A DNA stretch of 64,000 nt from JBFLYO01 sp040756745 (GCA_040756745.1 JBFLYO010000010.1:1-64000); one strand, 5' to 3'. Positions 10,459 to 19,818 are shown, numbered from the stretch's first letter. A program made the numbers and translations. Notes: generated by a model not told the origin, from the letters alone.

Positions 10459-12312
10459 TCAACAACATCCATACGTCGGCGGACTGAATTTCCCATCGGC
10501 CGCCGAAACCACCTGGCCACCGACAAGGTACTCTCCCTTTACCAGCACCCGATACCAGCGCCGCCCCGCTTCGACGAGCACGACGACCGCACAAATCATC
10601 ATGACCACCGTCAGCGCGGAGTTCATATACCCCTGCACAACAGTCGCGGCGCTGAACGTCAGCGGCCAGAAGTTGTCCGTGATGTTCAGGAAGCCTGCGC
10701 TCAATGTCGTCGTCGCGACAAACAGCATGGGCACAAGCGTGACCCAGGCGTAGCGCTCCTTCCCCGCATTGATGATGGCACTCGTTGCGACGGAAAGCGC
10801 AACCGCTGCGAGAAGCTGGTTCGCGGTTCCGAACATCGGCCAGATCGTGCTGATGTTCCCAGTCCAGATGAAGTACCCCCACGCGCCAACGACAAGAGCC
10901 GTCGAGATCATCGTTCCAGGGAGCCAGTCGGTTCTCTCCATCGGTTTCCAGAACCTCCCCGCAAACTCCTGCACCAGGAAGCGGGCCACTCGCGTCCCCG
11001 CATCGATCGTCGTGAGGATGAACAATGCCTCGAACATGATTGCAAAGTGATACCAGAACGACATCAGGGCCGCCATTCCCGGTATGCCGGTGAAGATCTG
11101 CGCAAAGCCCACGGCGAGCGACACCGCCCCACCCGGACGGCCCGCGACCGTCTCACCCACCTCCCGCGAAAGCTCCTGGAGATTCACCGGACTCATTCCC
11201 AACGTTGCATACTTCTCGGGTGACAGGTTGATCGCGAAATAGTCTCCCGGCTCAAGGGCGCAGGCGGCAATCAGCGCGATTACACCGACCAGCCCCTCCA
11301 TCAGCATCGCGCCGTACCCGATCATCCTCGCTTCCGACTCCTTATTGATCATCTTCGGTGTAGTGCCCGACGACACCAGCGCGTGGAATCCGGAGATGGC
11401 ACCGCAGGCGATCGTGATAAAGAGGAACGGGAAGAGTTTGCCGGGAATGATCGGTCCGCCTCCCCCCACAAACTGAGACATCGCGGGCATCTTCAGGTCA
11501 GGATGCACCACGATGACGCCGATGACAAGCGCGGCGATCGTCCCAATCTTCATGTACGAGCTCAGGTAATCGCGGGGGGCAAGCAGCAGCCACACCGGCA
11601 GCACAGACGCAAAAAAGCCGTAGATGGCCATGGCGATCACGATCCCATCGTGCGACAAGGTGAACCATGGACCGAGGAACGAGCCGGGAATCATGCTTCC
11701 GAGGAAGACGCACGCGATCACGCCGATGACGCCGATGATGCTCGCTTCAGCAATCTTCCCTGGCCGGATGCGGTACATCCAGAGGCCGACGAGGAGGGCC
11801 ATGGGGATGGTCATGGCAATCGTGAACGTTCCCCAGGAGCTTTCACGGAGTGCGTTCACAACGGCGAGACCGAGGCCCGCGAGCGCGATCACGACGATGA
11901 GAAGTATCGCAATCGACGCAACCATCCCGGCCACAGGGCTGATCTCATTCCGTGCGATGTCGGCCAACGACCGCCCCCGTCGACGGATGGATGCCACCAG
12001 CACGGTGAAGTCATGCACCGCCCCCGCGAGAACAACGCCCACGACGAGCCAGAGAAAGCCCGGAAGGAATCCGAACTGGGCCGCGAGCACCGGGCCGATC
12101 AGCGGTCCCGCGCCGGAGATCGCAGCAAAATGATGCCCGAACAGCACCCACTTGTTCGTGGGGTGATAGTTCTGACCGTCGTTCAACGTGTGAGCTGGTG
12201 TCACGCGCGCATCGTCCAGCGCCACCACCTTTGCAGCGATGAATGCGCTGTAATAGCGGTACGCTATGGCAAGGACACAGAGGGCACCGACGATCAGAGG
12301 AAGGGCATTCAT
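10459..12312 (-). CDS. cstA: Carbon starvation protein A family (peptide/pyruvate transporter)
   Basis: A 617-residue polytopic inner-membrane protein with about 16 hydrophobic segments. The N-terminal block NYHPTNKWVLFGHHF followed by AGAGPLIGPVLAAQ-like sequence and GAVHDF is the CstA signature. CstA/BtsT proteins import pyruvate and have been linked to peptide uptake during carbon limitation. The slightly short length (E. coli CstA is about 700) is usual for this branch. The start has a good Shine-Dalgarno (AAAGGAG, 8 nt before ATG 12312). It follows yraN by 38 bp and may be the last gene of the long minus-strand operon or independently transcribed. Confidence 0.93.
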   Translation of the reverse strand: MNALPLIVGALCVLAIAYRYYSAFIAAKVVALDDARVTPAHTLNDGQNYHPTNKWVLFGHHFAAISGAGPLIGPVLAAQFGFLPGFLWLVVGVVLAGAVHDFTVLVASIRRRGRSLADIARNEISPVAGMVASIAILLIVVIALAGLGLAVVNALRESSWGTFTIAMTIPMALLVGLWMYRIRPGKIAEASIIGVIGVIACVFLGSMIPGSFLGPWFTLSHDGIVIAMAIYGFFASVLPVWLLLAPRDYLSSYMKIGTIAALVIGVIVVHPDLKMPAMSQFVGGGGPIIPGKLFPFLFITIACGAISGFHALVSSGTTPKMINKESEARMIGYGAMLMEGLVGVIALIAACALEPGDYFAINLSPEKYATLGMSPVNLQELSREVGETVAGRPGGAVSLAVGFAQIFTGIPGMAALMSFWYHFAIMFEALFILTTIDAGTRVARFLVQEFAGRFWKPMERTDWLPGTMISTALVVGAWGYFIWTGNISTIWPMFGTANQLLAAVALSVATSAIINAGKERYAWVTLVPMLFVATTTLSAGFLNITDNFWPLTFSAATVVQGYMNSALTVVMMICAVVVLVEAGRRWYRVLVKGEYLVGGQVVSAADGKFSPPTYGCC

Positions 12313-12350
12313 GCGATCGACTCCTTTATGTCATTGGTGGCGCGTCCCGG

Positions 12351-12710
12351 TCAGAACGCGTTCTTAAGCAGCGTGAGGACCGGCCTCCCCTCTACCAACC
12401 GGATGGCAACCACGTCGAACCGGCATGCCTGGTCCTGAATATGCTTCAGAGCAAGATATGCCTCGGCGGTTCGCCGGATTGTCCTCTGCTTCAGCGGCGT
12501 GAGCGCATACTCGGGCGGACCGAATTCTTCGTCGCTCCGCGATTTCACTTCACAAAACACCAGGTACTCCCCGTCCCGTGCGATAATGTCGATCTCCCCC
12601 TTCTTGCTGAACCGGTAATTCCGCTCAACGATGCTGTATCCCCGATGCTGAAGATACTCGACAGCCAGCTCTTCGGCCTCTTTCCCTTCTTTTCGAAAAT
12701 TCCGCTTCAC
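12351..12710 (-). CDS. yraN: YraN/UPF0102-family putative endonuclease
   Basis: A 119-residue protein of the YraN family, which has a Holliday-junction-resolvase-like (restriction-endonuclease) fold. The nuclease motif is visible as GEIDIIARDGEYLVFCEVKSR (Glu39, Asp41, Glu54, Lys56). It starts at GTG 12710 with GGAAG at a suitable distance. Placement next to rnhB is conserved in many bacteria. The cellular role is unclear; a DNA repair or processing function is inferred from the fold. Confidence 0.9.
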   Translation of the reverse strand: MKRNFRKEGKEAEELAVEYLQHRGYSIVERNYRFSKKGEIDIIARDGEYLVFCEVKSRSDEEFGPPEYALTPLKQRTIRRTAEAYLALKHIQDQACRFDVVAIRLVEGRPVLTLLKNAF

Positions 12711-12740
12711 GGTTCATCTTCCCTTCTCCCCGCCCCGATC

Positions 12741-12783
12741 CAAAATTCACAATCCTCAATTCTCAATCTTCCATCCTCAATCA
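12741..12783. repeat. Low-complexity tract 3' of rnhB
   Basis: Repeats of about 9-10 nt (AATCCTCAATTCTC-like on plus; GATTGAGGATGG-like on the coding strand) begin at the rnhB stop and fill the gap to yraN. Confidence 0.6.
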
Positions 12784-13487
12784 GGACGAGCACGGAGGCT
12801 CGTCCTATTCCTCTCACTCCGTCCATCCTCAGTCCTCAATCCTCCATCCTCCATTAGAGGGACGCAACACGCATTCCCTCCCCTCACCCCGCTCTTCATC
12901 GTAAACGTCCGCCTGTGTATCGGGCACACACCCAGTCGCGCAATCGCTTCGCGGTGTTCCACTGTCCCGTATCCCTTATGCCGCGCGAAACCGAATCCCG
13001 GGAACTCGGTGTCGTATTTTGTCATGATCCTGTCCCGGGTCACTTTTGCCACGATCGACGCCGCAGCAACAGAGAAGCAGAGTCCGTCGCCTCCGACGAC
13101 GGTAACAAAGGGGATCCCCTTGGTCGCCTCGCCCGGCCGAAAGCGGTTTCCGTCTATGATCAGGTAGGTTGGGCGCAACGCAAGCGCGCCGACCGCCCGG
13201 TCCATCGCCAGAAACGTGGCATTCAGGATGTTCAAACGATCGATCTGGTCGCTCTCGACTATCCCGATTCCGGCTGCGGCGGCGTTGACCATGATCTCGT
13301 CGAACAGCTCCTCGCGTCTGGCCGGCGGAAGTCTCTTGGAATCATCGACGCCGTCAACAAATTTCCCTTCCTCGAACATCACAGCTGCAGCAACGACCGG
13401 CCCCGCGAGGGGGCCACGGCCGGCTTCATCGATGCCGGCAACAAGCCGGATTCCCCGTCGGTGATGCGTCTGCTCGTAGTGGAGCAT
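12777..13487 (-). CDS. rnhB: Ribonuclease HII with a repeat-derived C-terminal tail
   Basis: RNase HII of 236 residues that cuts the RNA strand of RNA-DNA hybrids and single misinserted ribonucleotides. Catalytic GIDEAGRGPLAGP (Asp20, Glu21), DDSKRL and SIVAKVTRDR are intact. The family normally ends soon after HRRTF; here about 36 further residues (GGNACCVPL, then acidic/basic low-complexity sequence) are encoded by the same repeats that usually lie in the 3' region of genes. ATG 13487 lies 4 bp after the upstream gene's stop; ATG 13502, 15 bp earlier and overlapping that stop, is an alternative. Much longer upstream readings are antisense to the barrel gene. Confidence 0.92.
   Translation of the reverse strand: MLHYEQTHHRRGIRLVAGIDEAGRGPLAGPVVAAAVMFEEGKFVDGVDDSKRLPPARREELFDEIMVNAAAAGIGIVESDQIDRLNILNATFLAMDRAVGALALRPTYLIIDGNRFRPGEATKGIPFVTVVGGDGLCFSVAAASIVAKVTRDRIMTKYDTEFPGFGFARHKGYGTVEHREAIARLGVCPIHRRTFTMKSGVRGGNACCVPLMEDGGLRTEDGRSERNRTSLRARPD
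12783..12806. repeat. Perfect hairpin inside the rnhB tail
   Basis: 9-bp arms AGGACGAGC and GCTCGTCCT enclose a 6-nt loop. It lies within the last codons of rnhB between two low-complexity tracts. There is no T-run, so it may be an RNA-stability or factor-dependent stop structure rather than a classical terminator. Confidence 0.6.
12821..12855. repeat. Low-complexity tract inside the rnhB 3' end
   Basis: Repeats of about 9 nt (ATCCTCAGTCCTCA-like on plus) translated in frame as the acidic part of the RNase HII tail. Confidence 0.6.
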
Positions 13488-13491
13488 CGGG

Positions 13492-15270
13492 TTAGAATTC
13501 ATTGATGAGCCCGAAATGGATCTTCGCCGATCCGATCGAATCTCCCTGACCCAATGCGATACTGACACCCATGTTCCCGAGGGGGGTCTCCAGCCTGATC
13601 CCCATTCCGTACCCGTAGCGGAAGGCCTCGGACGAGGGAGTGCCCCGCGCAACCTCCCCTGGACGGTAGTAATATCCCGTGTCGAAGAAACCAAACAGGA
13701 ACGAGCGTCGGGCAAGCAGAAACCGGTACTCGGTGCTTGTCCAGGCGACACGCGACCCGAGAAACTGGTTTTCCCTGTATCCGCGGAGCGTATTGGCGCC
13801 GCCGAACCGGTACATGTCGCTCTCCTGCGGCTCACCGGTCCGGACCTCACGCCCGTGCAGGCCGACAGCCACGACCTGCCGGCCCAATGTGGAGAGGAAG
13901 AAATCAAGGTCGACGCCGATCCGTTGAAGCGTCCCGCTCACCTGCATCCCCGCAACGGAAGGAGATCCTGCCACCCTCTTCCTCCCATAGTGATATCCCG
14001 TCCAGTAGCGCGCACCCGACGTCGGGCTGTAATTGTCGTCTCTCGTATCGTACAGGATCTCAAGCCCCCCTGTCGATACGCTGCTGGAGACTACCCGCGC
14101 GATCGAGGAATCCCCCGATGGGATCACCCGCTCCGTGGTAAACACCAGCGAGACCGAGAGTTCCTCAGACAACATCAGCTCGGATCTCAGATCGATGTTT
14201 CGCCTGACATACGCGCTGTCCTGCTGCCGCTGGAAGAATCCACCGCCGAGGTTGACGGGATAACCGAACAACCACGGCTCCACATACCGCACGCCGATCT
14301 CCTGCGAGGATCGATCTTCGCGCTGCCATTTGAGACTCAGCTTTCGCCCGGTCCCGAACAGGTTGCGCATCGAAACGGAAGCAAGTCCAGTCAGATACCC
14401 CGACTCACCCGGCGTGCGAGTGGGGACATATCCCAGGATACCGTCAAAGGTGTTGGTGTTGCCCTCCTGGACGGTGATCAGGAGTCCCCCCTTCCCGCTC
14501 CGCATATACAATTCCGGCTCGGCAACCGAAGCGAAGATGTTCAGACGGTTGAGCCGTTCACGGATAGCGTCGACCTTTGCCGGATTGAAGGGCTCGCCGG
14601 GCCTCAGCCGGGTCTCGCGGACAATGACAGACGCGTCGGTTTCCTTGTTCCCTTGCACCCGGATCTCATCCAGCGTCACCAGTCCCCCTTCCTCGACCAC
14701 CAGGACAATCGCCGCCGAATCCGCAACCTCGCCCCGCTGGAGGCGAATGGAATTGACACTGCACCGTGCAAAGGGATATCCAAGCCGCTCGTACCGTTCA
14801 AGCATCGCATCGACATCACGGCTGAGCATTGCCGAGGAAAACGGGAGGCCCGGGGTGAGATCGAATCTCTGGAGGATCTCGCGTTCCGACATGAGGCGGT
14901 TCCCCTCGACCGTGATCCTGCCGGTAAGCGTTCGCCGACCTTCGTCAATCCGGACAACCAGGTCCACAAGGGAACTGTCGCCGGAAAACGACGGCGGGTC
15001 GGCCACAGCCCGCGCGGCAAGATACCCTTCGGCAAGATAGGCGTCCGCGATGGTCCTGAGGTCGGACTGAATGCCCCCGGGTGAGAAAAGCGTCCCCGGA
15101 CGCAGGCTCAGCCATCCGGTAATCTCGCGGGCCGTGAAGGCGCTATTTCCCCGGACGGCAACGGACCTGACCGTCGCAGCGAACGAGGCAGCGCTGACAG
15201 CGATGCATGCGGCGAGTGCACAGCACCGGCGCAAGAACGAGATCAGAGCCATGTTCCGCCTGACGGCCAT
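13492..15270 (-). CDS. BamA/TamA-like outer-membrane barrel protein (Omp85 family)
   Basis: A 592-residue Omp85-type protein. It has a signal peptide (about 1-31), about three POTRA domains (31-260; VRSVAVRGNSAFTAREI and LDEIRVQGNKETDA are POTRA starts) and a C-terminal 16-strand-type barrel ending in Phe, the usual outer-membrane targeting residue. It is shorter than BamA (about 800 residues, five POTRA), so TamA-like or an auxiliary barrel-insertion factor is more likely than the main BamA. It follows the GWxTD gene by 20 bp and precedes rnhB by 4 bp. A second ATG at 15252 is possible. Confidence 0.87.
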   Translation of the reverse strand: MAVRRNMALISFLRRCCALAACIAVSAASFAATVRSVAVRGNSAFTAREITGWLSLRPGTLFSPGGIQSDLRTIADAYLAEGYLAARAVADPPSFSGDSSLVDLVVRIDEGRRTLTGRITVEGNRLMSEREILQRFDLTPGLPFSSAMLSRDVDAMLERYERLGYPFARCSVNSIRLQRGEVADSAAIVLVVEEGGLVTLDEIRVQGNKETDASVIVRETRLRPGEPFNPAKVDAIRERLNRLNIFASVAEPELYMRSGKGGLLITVQEGNTNTFDGILGYVPTRTPGESGYLTGLASVSMRNLFGTGRKLSLKWQREDRSSQEIGVRYVEPWLFGYPVNLGGGFFQRQQDSAYVRRNIDLRSELMLSEELSVSLVFTTERVIPSGDSSIARVVSSSVSTGGLEILYDTRDDNYSPTSGARYWTGYHYGRKRVAGSPSVAGMQVSGTLQRIGVDLDFFLSTLGRQVVAVGLHGREVRTGEPQESDMYRFGGANTLRGYRENQFLGSRVAWTSTEYRFLLARRSFLFGFFDTGYYYRPGEVARGTPSSEAFRYGYGMGIRLETPLGNMGVSIALGQGDSIGSAKIHFGLINEF

Positions 15271-15290
15271 GCGTCACGTATTCGGGGGCG

Positions 15291-16604
15291 TCAGTCGCGC
15301 CGCCGATTGTAGACTTCCCAGAGAGGTGAGACGAGGCGGTAGTCTCCAAAACCGGACTGATCGACGAAAACGTATTGATAGTTGAGATCGTAGTACGACC
15401 AGATCTCATACGGCTTTGAGTCGATCTCAAAGGGATGGCGCTCGACGTTGTTCGGCGGCCCGAGGATGATGAAGACCATCCCCATGTCCGTCTTCCACCC
15501 CTCCCGGTAGTGGCTGAAGTGTTTGTTGGCGTATGCCACCCGCCCGTAGAACTCTTCCATCTTTTCATTCCGGGGGGTGTTGGGGTTCGGGTCTCGCTTT
15601 TGCCAGAACTCGAGGAATTTCTTCTGCTTCTCCTCGGGGGTCTTTGCGGATTTCAGCTCGTCGAGTTCGTTGTCCTTCGCTATGTACTGGAGCTGCTCGA
15701 TGGCAAGGTCGATGTCCTTCAGCGCCTTCGGCATGCCCTTCCACCGGACAATAAATTTTCGGGAACGTGTCGCGATCACGTTCTCGGCCCCACCCCCCGC
15801 TTCACGAGGAAACGCGCGCAGCGTCAGATCGTAATCACCCATGGGAAGGTCGGGCTTGGTGATGTGCAGGAAGACCTCATTCCGTCCTTCCGGCAGGTAC
15901 TCGACCGTATCGGCTTCGAGCTTCACCTCCCCCTTGTTGTCGTACGCTTGCGCCACAAAGCGTATGGTGTCGCCACGCACGCGATTGTACACTTCGCAGA
16001 ACGTGTAGAACCCCTCGGAGAGGTCACCGACGTTCGGAGACACGTTCGGCATGATCGACTTCTTCGTCCCCTTGACGGTGAGGCGGCTGACGAGCATAAT
16101 GTCGCTCATCGCAAAAAGCTGGCCATGGAAATCGGGTACGTTGATCTTCCGGGAGGTCTGCTTGGTGGCCTTGGAGTCGAGGTCGCGGATGAATGCGGTG
16201 ACAGTGTACCGGCCCGGCTTCACCGTGAATGACCGCTGCAGCAGTGCGTAGGCTGTGGGTGACACCGATTCGTCGAACGAGACTCCCTTGATCGATTCAT
16301 TCCATGATTTCTCGCTGACGAGGGAACCGGCGGAATCACTGACGGAGAGGGTCGCCTCATACGAGGCGTCATACCGGTCTCCCGCCTTCACGAATGAAAG
16401 GTTGTCGTACCCCACCTGGAGATACGCATCGATCCGAGATTCCCCGGGCGGCTGACCCCGGAACGCGAGCACTTCCAGGAACAGTGATTCGGAATATTCC
16501 TGCGGGACCGACTGTGGGACATCGACCTGTGTCCAGGCCGTGACGGACGCAAGAGGTGCGAGCGCTGCAAGGATCCAGCCAATGTGCCGGCGCAGCATGG
16601 TCAT
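15291..16604 (-). CDS. GWxTD domain-containing secreted protein
   Basis: A 437-residue protein with a signal peptide (about 1-26, ending AWTQ), a beta-rich N-terminal region (about 30-290) and the C-terminal GWxTD domain, seen as YREGWKTDMGMVFIILGPP with flanking PNNVERHPFE and YEIWSYYDL. The domain is widespread in FCB-group genomes and has no established function. The ATG overlaps the rimO stop by 4 bp (ATGA) and a BamA-like gene follows. Its location between these genes suggests a periplasmic or outer-membrane role. Confidence 0.9.
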   Translation of the reverse strand: MTMLRRHIGWILAALAPLASVTAWTQVDVPQSVPQEYSESLFLEVLAFRGQPPGESRIDAYLQVGYDNLSFVKAGDRYDASYEATLSVSDSAGSLVSEKSWNESIKGVSFDESVSPTAYALLQRSFTVKPGRYTVTAFIRDLDSKATKQTSRKINVPDFHGQLFAMSDIMLVSRLTVKGTKKSIMPNVSPNVGDLSEGFYTFCEVYNRVRGDTIRFVAQAYDNKGEVKLEADTVEYLPEGRNEVFLHITKPDLPMGDYDLTLRAFPREAGGGAENVIATRSRKFIVRWKGMPKALKDIDLAIEQLQYIAKDNELDELKSAKTPEEKQKKFLEFWQKRDPNPNTPRNEKMEEFYGRVAYANKHFSHYREGWKTDMGMVFIILGPPNNVERHPFEIDSKPYEIWSYYDLNYQYVFVDQSGFGDYRLVSPLWEVYNRRRD

Positions 16605-17893
16605 GCCCTCCCATACAAATCATATTCGCTTGCGCCAGTGATGGTGGCTTCGCAGAACTGTCCCGGCACAAGTGCGGAATCTGCAGTCAAATATACTTCA
16701 TTGTCGATCTCAGGCGCGTCGTGTTCCGTCCGCCCGACATATTGGTCCCCTTCCACCCTGTCCACCATCACCTGTATTTTCGAACCAACGAGCCCCTCGT
16801 TTCGTTCCGTTGAGATCTCCTGCTGCGTTTCCATCACCATAGCCAGGCGGCGTTCCTTTTCTCGCATAGAAACGGGGTCTCCGAGTGAGTGCGCCGTGGT
16901 CCCCTCCTCCCGCGAATACGTAAACACCCCAAGGCGGTCAAACCGGACAACCTTGATGAATGCGAGGAGCTCATTGAACTCTTTGCTTCCTTCCGTGGGA
17001 TATCCGACGATCAGCGTAGACCTGAGTGCGATGCCGGGAACGGCAGAGCGAATCCGTTCGATGAGCGAAAGCAGTGCCCGACGGCTGATCCCGCGACGCA
17101 TCGATCTCAGCACCGCCTCCGACACGTGCTGCACCGGAATGTCGAGATATTTGCATACGCGCGGATGACCGGCAATGACTTCAAGGAGGTCAAGGGGGAA
17201 CTGGGCGGGATAGGTATACATCAGCCGCACCCACGCGATACCGGAGACGTCAGCGATCTTTCGCACAAGCTGCGAAAGCTTCCGGCTTCCGTACAGGTCG
17301 AGACCGTACGCCGTCGTGTCCTGTGCGATCACTACGACTTCCCGCACACCCCGGGCGGCAAGCATCTCCGTTTCACGGAGGATCTCCTCCATCGGCCGGC
17401 TCAAGAGTCTCCCGCGCATCAAGGGGATGGCGCAGAAGGCGCAAGGATGATCGCACCCTTCGGAGACTTTGAGGTAGGCAATGTGACTGGAAGTGGAGAG
17501 CACCCGTTCGCCGAGGAGCTCCTGCCGCACCCTTCCTCCCAATTCCTCGACGAGCTGAACACTTGCGCCGGACCCAAAATAGCCATCCACTTCGGGAATC
17601 TCTTCTGCAAGCGTTGTGCGGAACCGCTCGGTCAGACAACCGATCGCGTACACTTTGCGCAGACCGCCGTCCTTCTTCCTCCCCACCTGCTCGAGGATTT
17701 CGTCGATCGACTCCCGCTTCGCGGCGTCGATAAAGCCGCAGGTGTTGATGACGGCGACGTCGGCATCCTCGATCGTTGGGGCCAGCTCGAAGTCGTTCCC
17801 CCGGAGCTGCGCCATCAGCTTCTCGGAGTCCACGACGTTCTTGGCGCATCCCATCGTGATCACGTGCACCCGCTGTTTTGAGGACCGACTCAC
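16601..17893 (-). CDS. rimO: Ribosomal protein S12 methylthiotransferase
   Basis: A 430-residue radical SAM methylthiotransferase that modifies an aspartate of ribosomal protein S12 using two Fe-S clusters. N-terminal UPF0004 cysteines are Cys16, Cys52 and Cys86; the radical SAM triad is CDHPCAFC (Cys147, Cys151, Cys154); a TRAM domain forms the end. The pattern MGCAKNVVDSE and length fit RimO better than MiaB. GTG 17893 is chosen because AAGGGG lies just upstream and it begins 16 bp after the cdsA stop; the longer TTG reading adds unrelated residues. Confidence 0.93.
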   Translation of the reverse strand: MSRSSKQRVHVITMGCAKNVVDSEKLMAQLRGNDFELAPTIEDADVAVINTCGFIDAAKRESIDEILEQVGRKKDGGLRKVYAIGCLTERFRTTLAEEIPEVDGYFGSGASVQLVEELGGRVRQELLGERVLSTSSHIAYLKVSEGCDHPCAFCAIPLMRGRLLSRPMEEILRETEMLAARGVREVVVIAQDTTAYGLDLYGSRKLSQLVRKIADVSGIAWVRLMYTYPAQFPLDLLEVIAGHPRVCKYLDIPVQHVSEAVLRSMRRGISRRALLSLIERIRSAVPGIALRSTLIVGYPTEGSKEFNELLAFIKVVRFDRLGVFTYSREEGTTAHSLGDPVSMREKERRLAMVMETQQEISTERNEGLVGSKIQVMVDRVEGDQYVGRTEHDAPEIDNEVYLTADSALVPGQFCEATITGASEYDLYGRA

Positions 17894-17909
17894 TCCGCCC
17901 CTTTCCCCT

Positions 17910-18854
17910 TCAGAACACGATAAAATCGAGATACAAAAAGAGTATCGGTGATACAAACATCAGGCTGTCGAACCGGTCGAGCGCCCCCCCATGCCCGGGG
18001 ATCAGTGAGGAAGAATCCTTCACACCGGCGTCTCGTTTCAGGAGCGATTCCGCAAGGTCGCCTATCTGCCCGAACACGCCGACGACCGTCCCGCAGACGA
18101 TCGCCCCCGCAGGAGAAAGATAGGGGAGCGCAACTGCCCGCGCAAGCAGAAACGTCCCGATGGCCGCGAGGAATCCCGCCGCCGCTCCTTCCCATGTCTT
18201 CTTCGGGCTCACGCGTGGGAAGAGCTTGTGCCTCCCGAACGCACGTCCTGCGAAGTATGCGGCTGAATCACAGATCCAGATGGAGGCAAAAAGCGCGACC
18301 ACCGTTTTTCCTCCCCATCCGTACAGCGTGGCTGCCGCCTCGTCCGAGAGAGCACCCCCGGCGGTGTCGAAATACTCCCATACCGGGAAATCCTCAGGGA
18401 TAAAGAGTTCCCGCAGTCCGACCAGCGATCCCAGGAAGAGCCCCACATAGCTGGCCCCGAACACCGTCACGGCCACGTTATTGAGCGCCCCCGGCTTGTT
18501 ACGAAAGAGCTCCACCGCGAGGATGAGCGGGACGAACACCAGATACAGGATCAACAACGACTGTGCCATCGTCGGGAACGGCACCCGGACACCCTCTGCG
18601 AGGAGTCCGCCGACGGTCAGCATGCGCACCTTGAAGTAGATGAACACCGTGACAAGGAGTGCCCCCATCACCATCCCGGTCACCTTCTGCGGCGCAACCC
18701 CCCGGGCCTCGGCCAACATGAACAGTTCGCGCATCCCCAGGAGCGCAAGCAGGAGGACGAACCCGTAGAAATAAAAACCTCCGGCCATGGTGACCAGGAG
18801 GATGAGCGGAATACCCGCGGCGGCAACGAGCACCCGCGTGCTGAGATTGCTCAC
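17910..18854 (-). CDS. cdsA: Phosphatidate cytidylyltransferase
   Basis: A 314-residue inner-membrane enzyme making CDP-diacylglycerol from phosphatidic acid and CTP. It has about eight transmembrane helices and the complete CDS signature near the C-terminus: SLLKRDAGVKDSS, then PGHGGALDRFDSL. GTG 18854 is chosen because the protein then begins SNLSTRVLVAAAGIP, the usual CdsA start. ATG 18890 (12 residues longer) overlaps the CPBP gene by 26 bp and is the alternative. With plsY and gpsA elsewhere in the window, most of the phosphatidic acid to CDP-DAG route is present. Confidence 0.93.
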   Translation of the reverse strand: MSNLSTRVLVAAAGIPLILLVTMAGGFYFYGFVLLLALLGMRELFMLAEARGVAPQKVTGMVMGALLVTVFIYFKVRMLTVGGLLAEGVRVPFPTMAQSLLILYLVFVPLILAVELFRNKPGALNNVAVTVFGASYVGLFLGSLVGLRELFIPEDFPVWEYFDTAGGALSDEAAATLYGWGGKTVVALFASIWICDSAAYFAGRAFGRHKLFPRVSPKKTWEGAAAGFLAAIGTFLLARAVALPYLSPAGAIVCGTVVGVFGQIGDLAESLLKRDAGVKDSSSLIPGHGGALDRFDSLMFVSPILFLYLDFIVF

Positions 18855-18864
18855 TGGCTCTTGT

Positions 18865-19803
18865 TCAGTACGGTTCTTCTCGTTGGTCATCCCGACCGGT
18901 GATATGAATAAAGTACAAAGTCGACAGTACAAAAACCAACGCAAAGATCATGAAATTCACCGCGATCAGGGAACCGGTCGGCCGCGCCGAGGGGTCGATC
19001 ACAACGAAGTTCTCGTCGAGTTGGAGGTAGACTGCAGCGCACGCCACGAAGTTGTTGAAGAAATGGGCCGACACGGCCAGCGTGATGTTCTCGGACCGGT
19101 ACACAATGAATCCAAAATACACGCCAAGCGCGACCAGCGGCACAATCCCGAAGGGATTCAGGTGATATGCGCCGAAGATGATCCCGGCCAGGATAGCCCC
19201 GCGCATTCCGCCTACTGCATCTTCCAGGTTCCGCTGCACCAGGCCCCGGAAGAGCAGTTCCTCCGATATCGCGGGAACGAGCGCCACGATGAGGAGGACG
19301 ACAAGGAACTCCAGCGGCGAGTGGGCCAGGACCAGGACCCGGTACGTCTCCTCGATCATCTTCTTTAAGAGGTCGACAAACTTCTGCAACTCCGAAGGGA
19401 GCGGGATGGATTCCTGCAGGATCATATAGGTCTGCAGAACCTGCTGGAGGGCGAAGACGGCAATCATGGTCACGACAAGTTCCCGGATTTCCGGCACCCT
19501 GATACGGAGGAACTGGACAACCCGGCCGTGCCGCCATCGGGCGAACAGGATCGTCGGGATCAGGATGAACAGGATTTGGCCGAAGAAGGTTGCCCATCGC
19601 ACCAGCCCGACGTTGTCAGGCGTGATTTCCCCTCGGGCAATCACGAGCGTAATCACTCCCCCCACGACCTGGTAAAGGATGAAGATGGCCGCAAGAGCGA
19701 AGAGCGCAAAGGCTACGGGGGAGAGCCGGCGGAGGAACGGCTCGCGCGACCGCGGGTGCGGCCCGGGAGGGGTCACTTGCAGCGGCGCCTGGGGGTCGGA
19801 CAT
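18865..19803 (-). CDS. CPBP family intramembrane metalloprotease
   Basis: A 312-residue membrane protein of the CPBP/Abi (Rce1-like) family, with about seven transmembrane helices after a proline-rich cytosolic N-terminus. The three active-site motifs are all present: EELLFRG (Glu181, Glu182, Arg186), FGAYHLNPF (His214) and SAHFFNN (His247, Asn251). Such glutamyl proteases cut within membranes; bacterial substrates are mostly unknown. It is in an operon with cdsA downstream and the DHS-like gene 15 bp upstream. Confidence 0.9.
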   Translation of the reverse strand: MSDPQAPLQVTPPGPHPRSREPFLRRLSPVAFALFALAAIFILYQVVGGVITLVIARGEITPDNVGLVRWATFFGQILFILIPTILFARWRHGRVVQFLRIRVPEIRELVVTMIAVFALQQVLQTYMILQESIPLPSELQKFVDLLKKMIEETYRVLVLAHSPLEFLVVLLIVALVPAISEELLFRGLVQRNLEDAVGGMRGAILAGIIFGAYHLNPFGIVPLVALGVYFGFIVYRSENITLAVSAHFFNNFVACAAVYLQLDENFVVIDPSARPTGSLIAVNFMIFALVFVLSTLYFIHITGRDDQREEPY

Positions 19804-19818
19804 GAGACGGTGATATGG

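Noticed and set aside
13503..13907. Longer N-terminus for RNase HII
   Set aside because: It would extend fully antisense-like through the end of the upstream barrel gene; family proteins begin near MLHYEQ.
13516..15084. 522-codon plus-strand open frame across the BamA-like gene
   Set aside because: Antisense shadow of a clear Omp85 gene; no domains and strong proline/arginine/aspartate bias.
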